Source: Burkholderiales bacterium (lineage in GTDB: Bacteria; Pseudomonadota; Gammaproteobacteria; Burkholderiales; Ga0077523). From it: a stretch of 64,000 nucleotides of DNA. The stretch spans positions 88,884-152,883 of the forward strand of contig JALHMS010000012.1 of NCBI GenBank assembly GCA_022843925.1, given 5' to 3'. Shown here piece by piece: positions 47,780 to 58,954 of the stretch (the stretch's first letter is position 1; each line of letters begins with the position of its first letter). Position numbers and translations under genes: made by a program. Under the pieces are notes generated by a model that saw nothing but the letters and a program-made list of their open reading frames with translations, made no database searches and was not told where the DNA came from.

Positions 47780-48892
47780 ATGACGACAACCTTCAAGATC
47801 CCGGGCGTCGAGCCTCTCTTCACCGGGAAGGGGTGGGCGGCACTCATCACCTTCGTGCTCGCGGTGGCCGTGCTCGTCCCGGTTCTGTTCCTCGCGGTGC
47901 CCGAGTCGAGCCCGTTCCACCTGTCGGCCTACTTCGTCACCCTGATCGGCAAGATCATGTGCTACTGCGTGGTGGCCGTCGCGATGAACCTCATCTGGGG
48001 CTACACGGGCATTCTCAGCCTGGGCCACGGCGTGTTCTTCGCGCTCGGCGGCTACGCCTTCGGCATGTACCTCATGCGGATGATCGGGCGCGAGGGCCAG
48101 TACCAGAGCGACCTGCCGGACTTCATGGTGTTCCTCGACTGGAAGGCGTACCCCTGGTACTGGTCGTTCACCGACCACTTCTGGTACTCGGCGCTGCTGG
48201 TGATCCTCGTGCCCGGGCTGCTCGCGTTCGTGTTCGGGTACTTCGCCTTCCGCTCGCGTATCAAGGGGGTGTACTTCTCGATCATCACGCAGGCGCTCAC
48301 CTTCGCCTTCATGCTGCTCTTCTTCCGCAACGACACGGGCTTCGGCGGCAACAACGGGTTCACCGACTTCAAGCGCATCCTCGGATTCCGCATCTCGGAC
48401 CCAAGCACCCGTGCCGCGCTGTTCGGCCTCTCGGGGTTGTACCTCGCCGGGTGCCTGATCCTGACGCGGGCCCTCGTGCGGTCGAAGTTCGGACGCGTGC
48501 TGACGGCGATCCGCGATTCCGAGAGCCGGCTGATGTTCTCCGGTTACAACCCGCTCTGGTACAAGCTCTCGATCTGGACGTTGTCGGCCGTGCTCTGCGG
48601 CATCGCGGGGGCGCTTTACGTTCCGCAGGTCGGCATCATCAACCCCAGTGAGATGTCCGCCGCGAACTCCATCGAGATCGCGATCTGGGTGGCGGTCGGC
48701 GGGCGCGGCACGCTGCTCGGCCCGATCATCGGCGCCGGCGTCGTCAACGGCGCGAAGAGCTTCTTCACGCAGTCGTTCCCCGAATACTGGCTGTTCTTCC
48801 TGGGCATCCTGTTCGTCGCCGTCACGCTCTTCCTGCCGCACGGCATCGCGGGCTGGATCAATCGCAGAACGAAGGGGGGCGCCGCCCAATGA
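47780..48892 (+). CDS. urtC: Urea ABC transporter, permease UrtC
   Basis: 370 residues, LivM-type permease with about 9-10 membrane helices. [19 protein letters not shown] and [22 protein letters not shown] are the family's coupling motifs; the inserted loop with [13 protein letters not shown] is typical of UrtC. Stop overlaps the urtD start (ATGA). Confidence 0.94.
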   Translation: MTTTFKIPGVEPLFTGKGWAALITFVLAVAVLVPVLFLAVPESSPFHLSAYFVTLIGKIMCYCVVAVAMNLIWGYTGILSLGHGVFFALGGYAFGMYLMRMIGREGQYQSDLPDFMVFLDWKAYPWYWSFTDHFWYSALLVILVPGLLAFVFGYFAFRSRIKGVYFSIITQALTFAFMLLFFRNDTGFGGNNGFTDFKRILGFRISDPSTRAALFGLSGLYLAGCLILTRALVRSKFGRVLTAIRDSESRLMFSGYNPLWYKLSIWTLSAVLCGIAGALYVPQVGIINPSEMSAANSIEIAIWVAVGGRGTLLGPIIGAGVVNGAKSFFTQSFPEYWLFFLGILFVAVTLFLPHGIAGWINRRTKGGAAQ

Positions 48893-49713
48893 ACCCGGCC
48901 ATCGACACGACCGACGAGCTGAAGAGCGGCACGACCTCGCAGGGCCGGATGATGGGCAAGGGCGTCGACACGAGCCACGGCCCGATCCTGTACCTCGAGG
49001 ACATCGGTGTCAGCTTCGACGGCTTCCGTGCGCTCAACAAGCTCACGCTTACCATCGAGACGGGCGAACTGCGCTGCATCATCGGGCCCAACGGGGCCGG
49101 CAAGACGACGATGATGGACGTCATCACCGGCAAGACGCGTCCCGACGAGGGGACCGCCTACTTCGGCCAGACCATCGATCTCACGCGACTCACCGAGGCC
49201 GAGATCGCCCACGAGGGCATCGGCCGCAAGTTCCAGAAGCCCACGGTGTTCGAGAACCTCTCCGTGGTCGAGAACCTGGAACTCGCGATGAAGACGGACA
49301 AGCGCGTCCGCGCGAGCCTCCGCGCGAAGCTGTCGGGCGAGGATCTCGCGCGCATCGGCGAGACGCTCGAGATGATCCGCCTGCAGGACGAGGCCGGTCG
49401 CCCGGCGGGCACGCTGTCGCACGGACAGAAGCAGTGGCTCGAGATCGGGATGCTGCTCATGCAGGAACCCAAGCTGCTGCTGCTCGACGAACCCGCAGCC
49501 GGCATGACCGACCACGAGACGGCGCGCACCGCCGAACTCTTCCTCACGCTGGCCGGCAGCCACACGCTCATCGTCGTCGAACACGACATGGACTTCATCG
49601 GCACGATCGCCAAGACGGTGACGGTGCTGCACGAGGGATCCGTCCTGGCGGAAGGCACGCTGGACGATGTGAAGAGCAACGACCGCGTGATCGAGGTGTA
49701 CCTTGGCCGCTAG
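48889..49713 (+). CDS. urtD: Urea ABC transporter, ATPase UrtD
   Basis: 274 residues. Walker [14 protein letters not shown] loop near [10 protein letters not shown], signature [12 protein letters not shown] and Walker [12 protein letters not shown]. The N terminus is about 30 residues longer than LivG, as usual for UrtD. Powers urea uptake with UrtE. Confidence 0.95.
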   Translation: MNPAIDTTDELKSGTTSQGRMMGKGVDTSHGPILYLEDIGVSFDGFRALNKLTLTIETGELRCIIGPNGAGKTTMMDVITGKTRPDEGTAYFGQTIDLTRLTEAEIAHEGIGRKFQKPTVFENLSVVENLELAMKTDKRVRASLRAKLSGEDLARIGETLEMIRLQDEAGRPAGTLSHGQKQWLEIGMLLMQEPKLLLLDEPAAGMTDHETARTAELFLTLAGSHTLIVVEHDMDFIGTIAKTVTVLHEGSVLAEGTLDDVKSNDRVIEVYLGR

Positions 49714-49737
49714 CCACCTGCCCTCGGGAGACGCCCC

Positions 49738-50436
49738 ATGCTGAGCCTCTCGCATCTCGATCACTACTACGGCAGCAGCCACACGCTTCGAGACGTCACG
49801 TTCGACGTGCCCGTGGGTGCCGTCACGACGCTCCTCGGCCGCAACGGCGTCGGCAAGACGACGCTGCTGAAGTGCCTCATGGGCGTCGAGAAGGTCCGCT
49901 CCGGGAAGATCACGCTGGAAGGGCAGGACATCACCACGCTCTCGCCCTACGCGCGCGCGCGCCTGGGCATCGGATACGTGCCGCAGGGCCGCGAGATCTT
50001 TCCGCGGTTGAGCGTCGAGGAGAACCTGCTCATGGGCCTGGCGGGCAAGCCGTCCGGCGCACTGAAGGACCTCCCGCCCGAGATCTGGGAGATGTTCCCC
50101 GTGCTGAACGACATGCGGCAGCGGCGCGGCGGCGATCTCTCCGGCGGTCAGCAGCAGCAGCTCGCCATCGGTCGCGCGCTCGCGATGCGGCCGCGGGTGC
50201 TCATCCTCGACGAGCCGACGGAAGGCATCCAGCCGTCGATCATCAAGGACATCGAGCGCGCGATCCGCAAGCTCGCGCAGCGCGGCGACATGGCGATCCT
50301 GCTCGTCGAGCAGTACTACGACTTCGCGCGCGATCTCGCCGATCACTACGTGGTCCTCAACCGGGGCGTCGTGGTAAAAAGCGGGGCGGGCGAGGAGATG
50401 GAGCGCGAGAACGTGCGCTCGCTGCTCGCCGTGTAG
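49738..50436 (+). CDS. urtE: Urea ABC transporter, ATPase UrtE
   Basis: 232 residues, LivF-type ATPase. Walker [29 protein letters not shown], signature [15 protein letters not shown] and Walker [13 protein letters not shown], the last segment being typical of UrtE. It follows urtD by 24 bases. Confidence 0.95.
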   Translation: MLSLSHLDHYYGSSHTLRDVTFDVPVGAVTTLLGRNGVGKTTLLKCLMGVEKVRSGKITLEGQDITTLSPYARARLGIGYVPQGREIFPRLSVEENLLMGLAGKPSGALKDLPPEIWEMFPVLNDMRQRRGGDLSGGQQQQLAIGRALAMRPRVLILDEPTEGIQPSIIKDIERAIRKLAQRGDMAILLVEQYYDFARDLADHYVVLNRGVVVKSGAGEEMERENVRSLLAV

Positions 50437-50504
50437 TGGTCGGGATCCCGGCTGGGATCCCCGCTTCACGTCCCGAGGTTCACCGACGCCTGGAGTCCGG
50501 AACG

Positions 50505-50807
50505 ATGGATCTGTCCCCGAGAGACAAGGACAAGCTGCTGATCTTCACCGCCGCCCTGCTCGCCGAACGGCGCAAGGCGCGCGGCCTGAAGCTGAACTAC
50601 CCCGAGGCCGTGGCGTTCATCACCGCGGGCGTCATGGAAGGCGCGCGCGACGGCCGCTCCGTCGCCGACCTCATGAGCTACGGCACCACGCTGCTCGCCC
50701 GCGACGAGGTCATGGAAGGCGTGCCGGAGCTGATCCCCGACATCCAGGTGGAGGCCACCTTTCCCGACGGCACCAAGCTGGTGACGGTCCACAACCCCAT
50801 CCCGTGA
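50505..50807 (+). CDS. ureA: Urease gamma subunit
   Basis: 100 residues, full length for Ure[32 protein letters not shown] and [25 protein letters not shown] end. Preceded after urtE by 68 bases that contain two copies of GGGATCCC. ureD, usually just upstream, is not present. Confidence 0.97.
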   Translation: MDLSPRDKDKLLIFTAALLAERRKARGLKLNYPEAVAFITAGVMEGARDGRSVADLMSYGTTLLARDEVMEGVPELIPDIQVEATFPDGTKLVTVHNPIP

Positions 50808-50894
50808 AGTCCGGGCGGTGCCGGCAGCGTCGGCGCGGTCCGCGCGCGCTGTCCCGCACCCCCGACCATCACCCGCGAACGGAGCGCGCAAGCC

Positions 50895-51202
50895 ATGATC
50901 CCTGGTGAAATCAGGACGGCCCCCGGCCACATCGAACTCAACGCCGGCCGGCCGACCGTGACCCTGTCGGTCACGAACGGCGGCGACCGGCCCGTGCAGG
51001 TCGGTTCGCACTACCACTTCTTCGAGACGAACGACGCGCTCGCCTTCGACCGCGCGGCTGCACGCGGCATGCGCCTCGACATCCCGGCCGGCACTGCGGT
51101 GCGCTTCGAGCCGGGTCAGACGCGCGAGGTCACGCTCGTGGCTTACGCCGGAGACCGCATCGTCCACGGCTTCCAGGGTCGCGTCGCCGGGAGGCTCGAG
51201 CC

Positions 51203-51206
<4 letters not shown>
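50895..51206 (+). CDS. ureB: Urease beta subunit
   Basis: 103 residues, full length. MIPGEI start, [17 protein letters not shown] and [14 protein letters not shown], ending with [16 protein letters not shown]. Stop overlaps the ureC start (ATGA). Confidence 0.97.
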
Positions 51207-52909
<1,703 letters not shown>

Positions 52910-53373
52910 GTGCGAATAGGCGAGCTTTTGCAGGAGCGGGCCATGCCCGCGAGAGCGGTCGTTCCGCTTGGAGCGCGCCTACAGCATTTCCCGCTTGCGG
53001 GGCCATGGGCCCCTCCTACAAGGGATGGATGCGCCGCCGGTCGCGGACCGGGCCAAGCTTTCCTGTAGGAGCGGCCCATGGCCGCGAGAGCGCCGGATCC
53101 GGTCGAAGCGCTTCCCCGGCATTCACCGCTTTCGGCACCACTGCAGCCCAATCCGAAGAACCCGAATCCCGGCCGAGCCGACGCGATCTCGTCCGCCGCA
53201 CACGGTCTCCCGGAATGCCTTTTGGCGATCCTTGCTTTTCCACTAAAGGTCACGGAGGCACCGACCGTTATGGGCGATGCACGAGGCTGTGCCGGGAGAC
53301 CGGTCGGAACTCGGCACGCGAGCGACGTCCGCGCAGCTCGCGCCCATCAAGCAACCGCCAATCGGAGGTTTAC
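52910..53373. other. Gene-free stretch after ureC with REP-like repeats
   Basis: 464 bases. It holds three REP-like repeats in its first 190 bases (52929-53096) and nothing else recognised before the ribosome site of the small peptide gene at 53374. Confidence 0.7.
52929..53096. repeat. REP-like palindromic cluster, three units
   Basis: Units at 52929-52958 (+), 52991-53020 (inverted) and 53064-53096 (+) share TGTAGGAGCGGCCCATG-type sequence followed by GCCCGCGAGAGCG. The central GGCCATGGCC-like part is palindromic. Such repeats are common outside genes in proteobacteria. Confidence 0.8.
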
Positions 53374-53487
53374 ATGAAGCAGATTTTCGCCGCCGTTCTC
53401 GCCGCTCTCTTCGTTGTTGGTGCCATGTCGACGGCCATGGCCGACAGCAAGGACCACAAGAAGGAACACGCCGAAAAGAAGAAGTGA
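53374..53487 (+). CDS. Small exported Lys/His-rich peptide
   Basis: 37 residues with a strong GGAGG site. Signal peptide (MKQIFAAVLAALFVVGAMST, cleaved near AMA-D24), leaving a tail of about 14 residues made almost only of Lys, Glu, His and Asp (DSKDHKKEHAEKKK). It has its own terminator. A role such as metal or acid buffering is only a guess. No family recognised. Confidence 0.65.
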   Translation: MKQIFAAVLAALFVVGAMSTAMADSKDHKKEHAEKKK

Positions 53488-53540
53488 TCGGCAGGTACAC
53501 ATAGATCGCCGGGACGGGAGTTTTCCCTTCCCGGGTCGAG

Positions 53541-53576
53541 CGCGGGGGCTGCAGGATGGCTCCCGCGTTTTCTTTT
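53541..53576 (+). terminator. Terminator after the small peptide gene
   Basis: CGCGGGGGC pairs with GCTCCCGCG (one G-T pair) around a nine-base loop, followed by TTTTCTTTT. Confidence 0.85.
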
Positions 53577-53662
53577 GTGGGCCTCGGAGCCACCCCTGCG
53601 AGGGTGACTGCCGAACAGCCGGACGTCGCCGGGGGGCGGTCGAACCGATCCGACCGGCGCAA

Positions 53663-55348
53663 TCAACTCCCCATCCGCGCACCCACATGCGCGGCCATCC
53701 CGCGGGCCAACTCCTCTTCACCCACGAACACCCGCCCGATGTTCTCCTGCCGGAGCAACGCCGCCTCCACCTCGTTCTGCATGCGGACGACGACCTCGAT
53801 GCCGGGGTTGAGCAGGCGCGCGATCTCCACCATGCGGCGGACGTCCACGGGGTCGTCGGTCGCGATCACCAGCATCGCAGCGCGCGCCACGTGGGCCTGG
53901 ATCAGCACGGCGGGTTCGGCGGCGTCGCCGCTCACGGCCGGGATGCCCGCTGCCCGGAGCGTCTCGACGATCTCCCGGTTCTGCTCGGCCACCACATACC
54001 GGACGCCCCGCGCGCGCAGATCCGCGGCAACGTGGCGGCCCACGCGGCCGTAGCCCACGATCACCACCTGTCCGTTCAGGTGCGTCTCGTCGGTACTGTC
54101 GGGCAGGACGGCCAGCGGGTCGTTGCTGCGCTCGAGCCGCTGCGCGAGGCTGGAGCGCGATCGCACCCACGCCTGCACCGGTTCGATGGCGGCGAAGACC
54201 GCCGCGTTGAGGGCGATCGAGACCAGCGCGCCTGCGAGGATCAGGCTCTGGCCTTCGGCGGACAGCAGGCCCAGTGACATCCCGAGGCCGGCCAGGATGA
54301 ACGAGAACTCGCCGATCTGCGCGAGGCTCGCGCCGACCGTGAGTGCGGTGTTCAGCGGGTAGCGGAAGGCGAGCACCAGCGCGACCGCGGCGAGCGTCTT
54401 GCCGATCATGATGATCGCCACGACGGCGAGCACCTTCCCAGGTTCCCGCAGCACGATCGAAGGGTCGAACAGCATGCCCACCGACACGAAGAAGAGCACC
54501 GAGAAGGCGTCGCGCAGCGGGAGGGATTCCTCGGCCGCGCGGTGCGACAGGTCGGACTCCCGCATCATCATTCCGGCGAAGAAGGCACCGAGCGCGAACG
54601 ACACGCCGAAGAGCGCCGCGGATCCGTAGGCCACGCCCACCGCTGCGGAGATCACGCACAGGGTGAACAGCTCCCGCGAACCCGTGCGCGACACCGCCCA
54701 CAGGATCCGCGGGAAGAGCCGCTTGCCCACCACCAGCATGAGGACGACGAAGGCGACGACCTTCGCGAGCGTCACGCCCAGCGTCATCCAGAGGCTGCCG
54801 GGATCGCCGGAGGCGGTGCCCCCCAACAGGCCCGCGAGCGGCGGGAGCAGTACGAGCACCAGGACCATCGCGAGGTCTTCCACCACGAGCCAGCCCACGG
54901 CGATGCGGCCGTTGACGGAATCGAGCAGGCCCCGGGCCTCCAGGGCCCGCAGCAGGACCACGGTACTCGCCACGGACAGCGCGAGGCCGAAGACGAGCGC
55001 CGCGCCGGGCGTCCAGCCCCACCCGATCGCGATGGCGGCGCCGAGCGCCGTGGCGACGGCGATCTGCACGATGGCGCCGGGCAGGGCGATCCGCTTCACC
55101 GCGAGCAGATCGTCCAGCGAGAAATGCAGTCCCACGCCGAACATCAGCAGCATCACGCCGATCTCGGCGAGCTGACCCGCGAGTGCCACGTCGGCGACGA
55201 ATCCCGGCGTCCCGGGGCCGATCGCGATGCCTGCGAGCAGGTAGCCGACAAGCGGCGGCATCCGCAGGCGCGCCGCGATGTAGCCGAGGATCATCGCGAG
55301 ACCGAGACCCGCCGCAATGGTGGTGATGAGGCTGATGGCGTGGGGCAT
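53663..55348 (-). CDS. CPA2-family potassium/proton antiporter with TrkA-N domain
   Basis: 561 residues from the ATG at 55348. About 12 membrane helices (CPA2/KefB fold), with GYLLAGIAIGPGTPG, GALVFGLALS-type and VEDLAM segments, then a cytoplasmic TrkA-N domain with VVIVGYGRVGRHVAADL from about 410. Length and the Gly-x-Gly NAD-binding motif fit the YbaL/KefB group that exchanges potassium for protons. Regulation by glutathione adducts cannot be inferred. On its own, 115 bases after the liv-type cluster. Confidence 0.88.
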   Translation of the reverse strand: MPHAISLITTIAAGLGLAMILGYIAARLRMPPLVGYLLAGIAIGPGTPGFVADVALAGQLAEIGVMLLMFGVGLHFSLDDLLAVKRIALPGAIVQIAVATALGAAIAIGWGWTPGAALVFGLALSVASTVVLLRALEARGLLDSVNGRIAVGWLVVEDLAMVLVLVLLPPLAGLLGGTASGDPGSLWMTLGVTLAKVVAFVVLMLVVGKRLFPRILWAVSRTGSRELFTLCVISAAVGVAYGSAALFGVSFALGAFFAGMMMRESDLSHRAAEESLPLRDAFSVLFFVSVGMLFDPSIVLREPGKVLAVVAIIMIGKTLAAVALVLAFRYPLNTALTVGASLAQIGEFSFILAGLGMSLGLLSAEGQSLILAGALVSIALNAAVFAAIEPVQAWVRSRSSLAQRLERSNDPLAVLPDSTDETHLNGQVVIVGYGRVGRHVAADLRARGVRYVVAEQNREIVETLRAAGIPAVSGDAAEPAVLIQAHVARAAMLVIATDDPVDVRRMVEIARLLNPGIEVVVRMQNEVEAALLRQENIGRVFVGEEELARGMAAHVGARMGS

Positions 55349-55463
55349 GGGCTTGCGGACTTCCTGGCGAACTTCGGGAGGCAAGGCATCGACCCGTTCG
55401 CGGGTCCGGCGTTCGAGGGGCGTGACGGAGGGCGTCGCCGACCTCCCCGGGGAGGGCTGGAGG

Positions 55464-56174
55464 TCAGACCCCGAGATACCGGTGCCAGACGCCGTGATCC
55501 GCGTCGAGTGCAGCGGAGGTGCCCGACCATACCACCCGCCCGCGTTCGATGATCGTATGGCGATGGGCAAGTGCGATGAGACGCGTCACGTACTTGTCGA
55601 TGACGAGGATGGCCTGTCCCTGCGCCGCGAGCGTGTGCAGGCATTGCCAGATGTCCTCGCGCACCAGCGGGGCGAGACCTTCCGTGGCCTCGTCGAGGAT
55701 GAGCAGGTGCGGGTTGGTCATGAGCGCGCGCCCGATCGCGAGCATCTGCTGTTCGCCGCCGGAGAGCTGGTTGCCCATGTTGCGGCGGCGCTCCTGCAGG
55801 CGCGGCAGGAAGGCGTAGACGCGATCGAGCGTCCACGGATCCGCCGCCGCGCACCGGTTCCCCGCGAACGCGCGCAGGTTCTCCTCCACCGAGAGGTTCG
55901 GGAAGATCTGCCGGCCCTCGGGCACCACGGCCAGTCCCATCCGGGCGATGCGCTCGGGCACCAGGTTGTCGATGCGTTCCCCGCGGAAGCGGATCGTCCC
56001 ACCGGTGGCGCGCGCGAGACCCATCAGGGTGCGAATGGTCGTCGTCTTGCCCATTCCGTTGCGGCCGAGGAGCGTCGTCACCTCGCGCTCGCCCACCGCG
56101 AGATCGATGCCGAAGAGCACCTGCGTGGCGCCATAGCCCGCGGTGAGCTGCCCGATCTCCAGAAGTGCGCCCAT
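55464..56174 (-). CDS. Branched-chain amino acid-type ABC transporter ATPase (LivF-like)
   Basis: 236 residues. Walker A GRNGMGKTTTIR, VPEGRQIFPNLSVEENL, signature LSGGEQQMLAIGRAL and Walker B LLILDEATEGL. Last gene of a five-gene minus-strand transporter operon; one base separates it from the LivG-like gene. Confidence 0.92.
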   Translation of the reverse strand: MGALLEIGQLTAGYGATQVLFGIDLAVGEREVTTLLGRNGMGKTTTIRTLMGLARATGGTIRFRGERIDNLVPERIARMGLAVVPEGRQIFPNLSVEENLRAFAGNRCAAADPWTLDRVYAFLPRLQERRRNMGNQLSGGEQQMLAIGRALMTNPHLLILDEATEGLAPLVREDIWQCLHTLAAQGQAILVIDKYVTRLIALAHRHTIIERGRVVWSGTSAALDADHGVWHRYLGV

Positions 56175-56175
56175 C

Positions 56176-56934
56176 TCAGCCGTCCACCAGGGCGTCGTCG
56201 CCGAGGTACGCGCGGCGGACTTCGGCGTGGGCGCGGATCCCGTCGGGCGTGTCCGTCGCGATGATGCGGCCGCTCACCAGCACCGACACACGGTCCGCGA
56301 GCCGGAAGACCGCGTCCATGTCGTGCTCGACCAGGAACATCGTGCAGCGGGTCCGGAGCCCGGATATCAGCGTCACCATGCGGTCGGACTCCTCCGGTCC
56401 GAGGCCCGCGAGCGGTTCGTCCAGCAGCAGCAGGCGCGGCCGCGTGGCGAGGGCGAGGCCGATCTCCAGCCGGCGCTGTTCCCCGTGCGCCAAGGCGCCG
56501 GCGCGCGCATCGACGCGATCCGCGAGATCCACCTCCCCCGCGAGCGTCCGCGCTTCGTCGAAGAGTGCGCGCTCGTCGGCTGCGGCCCGCCAGAAGCGGA
56601 AGCTCGTGCCCGATCGCGCCTGCACCGCGAACGCGAGGTTGTCGAGGACGGACAGCTTCCGGAAGAGGCTCACGAGCTGGAACGACCGCGCGAGTCCCGC
56701 ACCGACACGCGCGTGCATGCCGAGCCGTGTGACGTCGTGCCCGTCGAAGACGATGTGGCCGGCGTCGGGGCGGAGGCTGCCGGCGATCTGGTGGATGAGC
56801 GTCGTCTTGCCTGCGCCATTGGGGCCGATCAGCGCATGGATCTCGTCGGCGGTCACGGCGAGATCGACGCCGTCGGTGGCTGCGAGCCCGCCGAAGCGCT
56901 TCACCAGCCCGCGGATCTGCAGCAGATCAGCCAT
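56176..56934 (-). CDS. Branched-chain amino acid-type ABC transporter ATPase (LivG-like)
   Basis: 252 residues. Walker [14 protein letters not shown], signature LAHGEQRRLEIGLAL and Walker B LLLLDEPLAGLGPEES. It pairs with the LivF-like protein. Overlaps the LivM-like stop by 8 bases. Confidence 0.92.
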   Translation of the reverse strand: MADLLQIRGLVKRFGGLAATDGVDLAVTADEIHALIGPNGAGKTTLIHQIAGSLRPDAGHIVFDGHDVTRLGMHARVGAGLARSFQLVSLFRKLSVLDNLAFAVQARSGTSFRFWRAAADERALFDEARTLAGEVDLADRVDARAGALAHGEQRRLEIGLALATRPRLLLLDEPLAGLGPEESDRMVTLISGLRTRCTMFLVEHDMDAVFRLADRVSVLVSGRIIATDTPDGIRAHAEVRRAYLGDDALVDG

Positions 56935-57883
56935 CGGTGCGCCTCCGCTGCAGCAGCGTCGCGAGGCCGCCCGGCAGCAACAGGACCACAGCGAGCAGGA
57001 TTCCGCCCATCACGAACTGCCAGTGCAGCGTGAACTCGGCGAGCGTCTCCTCGAGCAGCAGCATCACGGTGGCACCGAGTGCAGGTCCGAGGAAGGTGCC
57101 CGTGCCGCCGAGGATCACCATCACGAGCAGCATCCCCGACTGGTTCCAGTGCAGCATCGACGGGCTCGCCATGTCGTTCTGGTTGGCAGCGAGTGCGCCT
57201 GCGAGCCCGGCCACCGCGCCGGCGATCACGAAGGCCACGAGCTTGTGCCGATACACCGGGAAGCCCACGGCCTCCATGCGCGTCTCGTTCTCGCGGACGC
57301 CCTGGAGCGCGCGACCGAAGCGCGAGTTGACCAGCCGCCACAGCAGCGTGATGACCACGGCGCACACCGCGAGCACCACGTAGTAGAAGGTCGTGTCGGA
57401 CTTCAGGTCGAGCCCGAGTCCGATCACCGACCGGCGCGGGAGCGAGAGACCGTCCTCGCCGCCGTAGGCCTTCAGCGAGACGAACACGTAGAACATCATC
57501 TGCGCGAAGGCGAGCGTGATCATGATGAAGTACACGCCGCGGGTGCGCAGGCTGATCGCGCCGATCACCGCCGCCGCGAGTGCCGAGACGCCCATCGCGA
57601 GCGGCCATGCGATCCACGCGGACGTGACGCCCTCCATCGCTGCGATCGCGACGACGTACGCGCCTGCACCGAAGAACGCCGCATGCCCGAAGCTCACCAT
57701 GCCACCGAATCCGACGAGCAGGTTGAGGCTCGTGGCCGCCAGCGCGAAGAGCAGCACCCGGCTCGCGAGAACGAGGTAGAAGGGTTCGTCGATCCACTGC
57801 GTGACGAGCGGCAGCGCGCACAGTACCGCCAGCACGGGCACCACGATGGCGGGGCGGACCCGCTGATGGAGTGCAACTGCCAT
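56927..57883 (-). CDS. Branched-chain amino acid-type ABC transporter permease (LivM-like)
   Basis: 318 residues from the ATG at 57883. 8-9 membrane helices, with VGFGGMVSFGHAAFFGAGAY and ILGGTGTFLGPALGATV, the LivM coupling motifs. The open frame upstream runs into the LivH-like gene and is not coding. Confidence 0.92.
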   Translation of the reverse strand: MAVALHQRVRPAIVVPVLAVLCALPLVTQWIDEPFYLVLASRVLLFALAATSLNLLVGFGGMVSFGHAAFFGAGAYVVAIAAMEGVTSAWIAWPLAMGVSALAAAVIGAISLRTRGVYFIMITLAFAQMMFYVFVSLKAYGGEDGLSLPRRSVIGLGLDLKSDTTFYYVVLAVCAVVITLLWRLVNSRFGRALQGVRENETRMEAVGFPVYRHKLVAFVIAGAVAGLAGALAANQNDMASPSMLHWNQSGMLLVMVILGGTGTFLGPALGATVMLLLEETLAEFTLHWQFVMGGILLAVVLLLPGGLATLLQRRRTDG

Positions 57884-57888
57884 GATCG

Positions 57889-58809
57889 TCAGCCGCGCGC
57901 CGGGAACAGGCCCTGCGGACGCCAGAAGAGCACGCCGGCCATGAGCACGTAGATGAGCACCGATGCGAGTGCCGGTCCGAGGTTCGAGGCCACCGTCGGC
58001 GGCAGCACCGCGCGCAGCCACATCGGCAGGAACGTGCGCCCGACGGTGTCGACCATGCCGACCAGCAGCGCACCGACCAGCGCCCCGCGGATCGAGCCGA
58101 TGCCGCCGATCACGATGACGACGAACGCAAGGATCAGGATGCTCTCGCCCATGCCCACCTGCACGGCGAAGAGCGGGCCGAGCATCGCGCCGGCGAGCGC
58201 GCAGAGCGCGGCACCGATGGCGAAGACGATCGTGAAGACGAGGCTGACGCGCACGCCCATCGCCCGCGCCATCTCGCGATTCGAGGCGCCCGCGCGTACG
58301 AGCATGCCGAGGCGCGTGTGCGACACGAGGAAGTAGAGCAGCACCGCGACCAGCAGCCCGACACCGATGATGACGAGCCGGAACGCCGGGTAGTAGAGCC
58401 CGGGCAGCAGTTCGACCGGACCGGCGAGCGACGGCGGCGGGTCGAGCGCGAGCGCGGTCGGGCCCCAGATCATCCGCACGGCCTCGTTCGACATGAGGAT
58501 GAGCGCGAACGTCGCGAGCACCTGATGCAGATGGTCACGCTGGTACAGATGGCGCAGGAGCGTGACTTCGAGCACCACACCGATCACCGCGGTCCCGCCC
58601 ATCGCCACCGCCACCGCGAGCCAGAACGACCCCGTCGCCATCGCCACCGCCGCAGCGAGGTACGCCCCGATCATGTAGAGGGAGCCGTGCGCGAGGTTGA
58701 TCATGTCCATGATCCCGAACACGAGCGTGAGCCCGGCGGCGAGCAGGAACAGCATGAGCCCGAACTGGAGACCGTTCAGGCTCTGCTCGAGGACGAGGAT
58801 GGGATCCAA
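57889..58809 (-). CDS. Branched-chain amino acid-type ABC transporter permease (LivH-like)
   Basis: 306 residues from a TTG at 58809; no ATG or GTG fits the N terminus. 8 membrane helices, with GLTLVFGIMDMINLAHGSLYMIGAY and VIVIGGIGSIRGALVGALL. Lies 145 bases after the binding-protein gene and five bases before the LivM-like gene. Confidence 0.9.
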   Translation of the reverse strand: MDPILVLEQSLNGLQFGLMLFLLAAGLTLVFGIMDMINLAHGSLYMIGAYLAAAVAMATGSFWLAVAVAMGGTAVIGVVLEVTLLRHLYQRDHLHQVLATFALILMSNEAVRMIWGPTALALDPPPSLAGPVELLPGLYYPAFRLVIIGVGLLVAVLLYFLVSHTRLGMLVRAGASNREMARAMGVRVSLVFTIVFAIGAALCALAGAMLGPLFAVQVGMGESILILAFVVIVIGGIGSIRGALVGALLVGMVDTVGRTFLPMWLRAVLPPTVASNLGPALASVLIYVLMAGVLFWRPQGLFPARG

Positions 58810-58954
58810 GATCAGCGGCGAGGTGCGATGGTGTGGCTGGGGACCAGGCCGGAGGTGTGCGAGCGGGTGCAGTCCGGGTGCGCATGGTCACCGGAAGTCG
58901 CCCGGGCGGAACACCGACGACGCACCCCGGTCCCGACGCCCGGGTGTCCGGACC

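Noticed and set aside
45772..47850. 692-residue minus-strand frame across urtB and the repeat
   Set aside because: Antisense to urtB; the part over the repeat is open in both repeat copies but has no ribosome site or family match.
50808..50894. Possible missing ureD or small gene between ureA and ureB
   Set aside because: Only 87 bases with no open frame or ribosome site of its own besides that of ureB.
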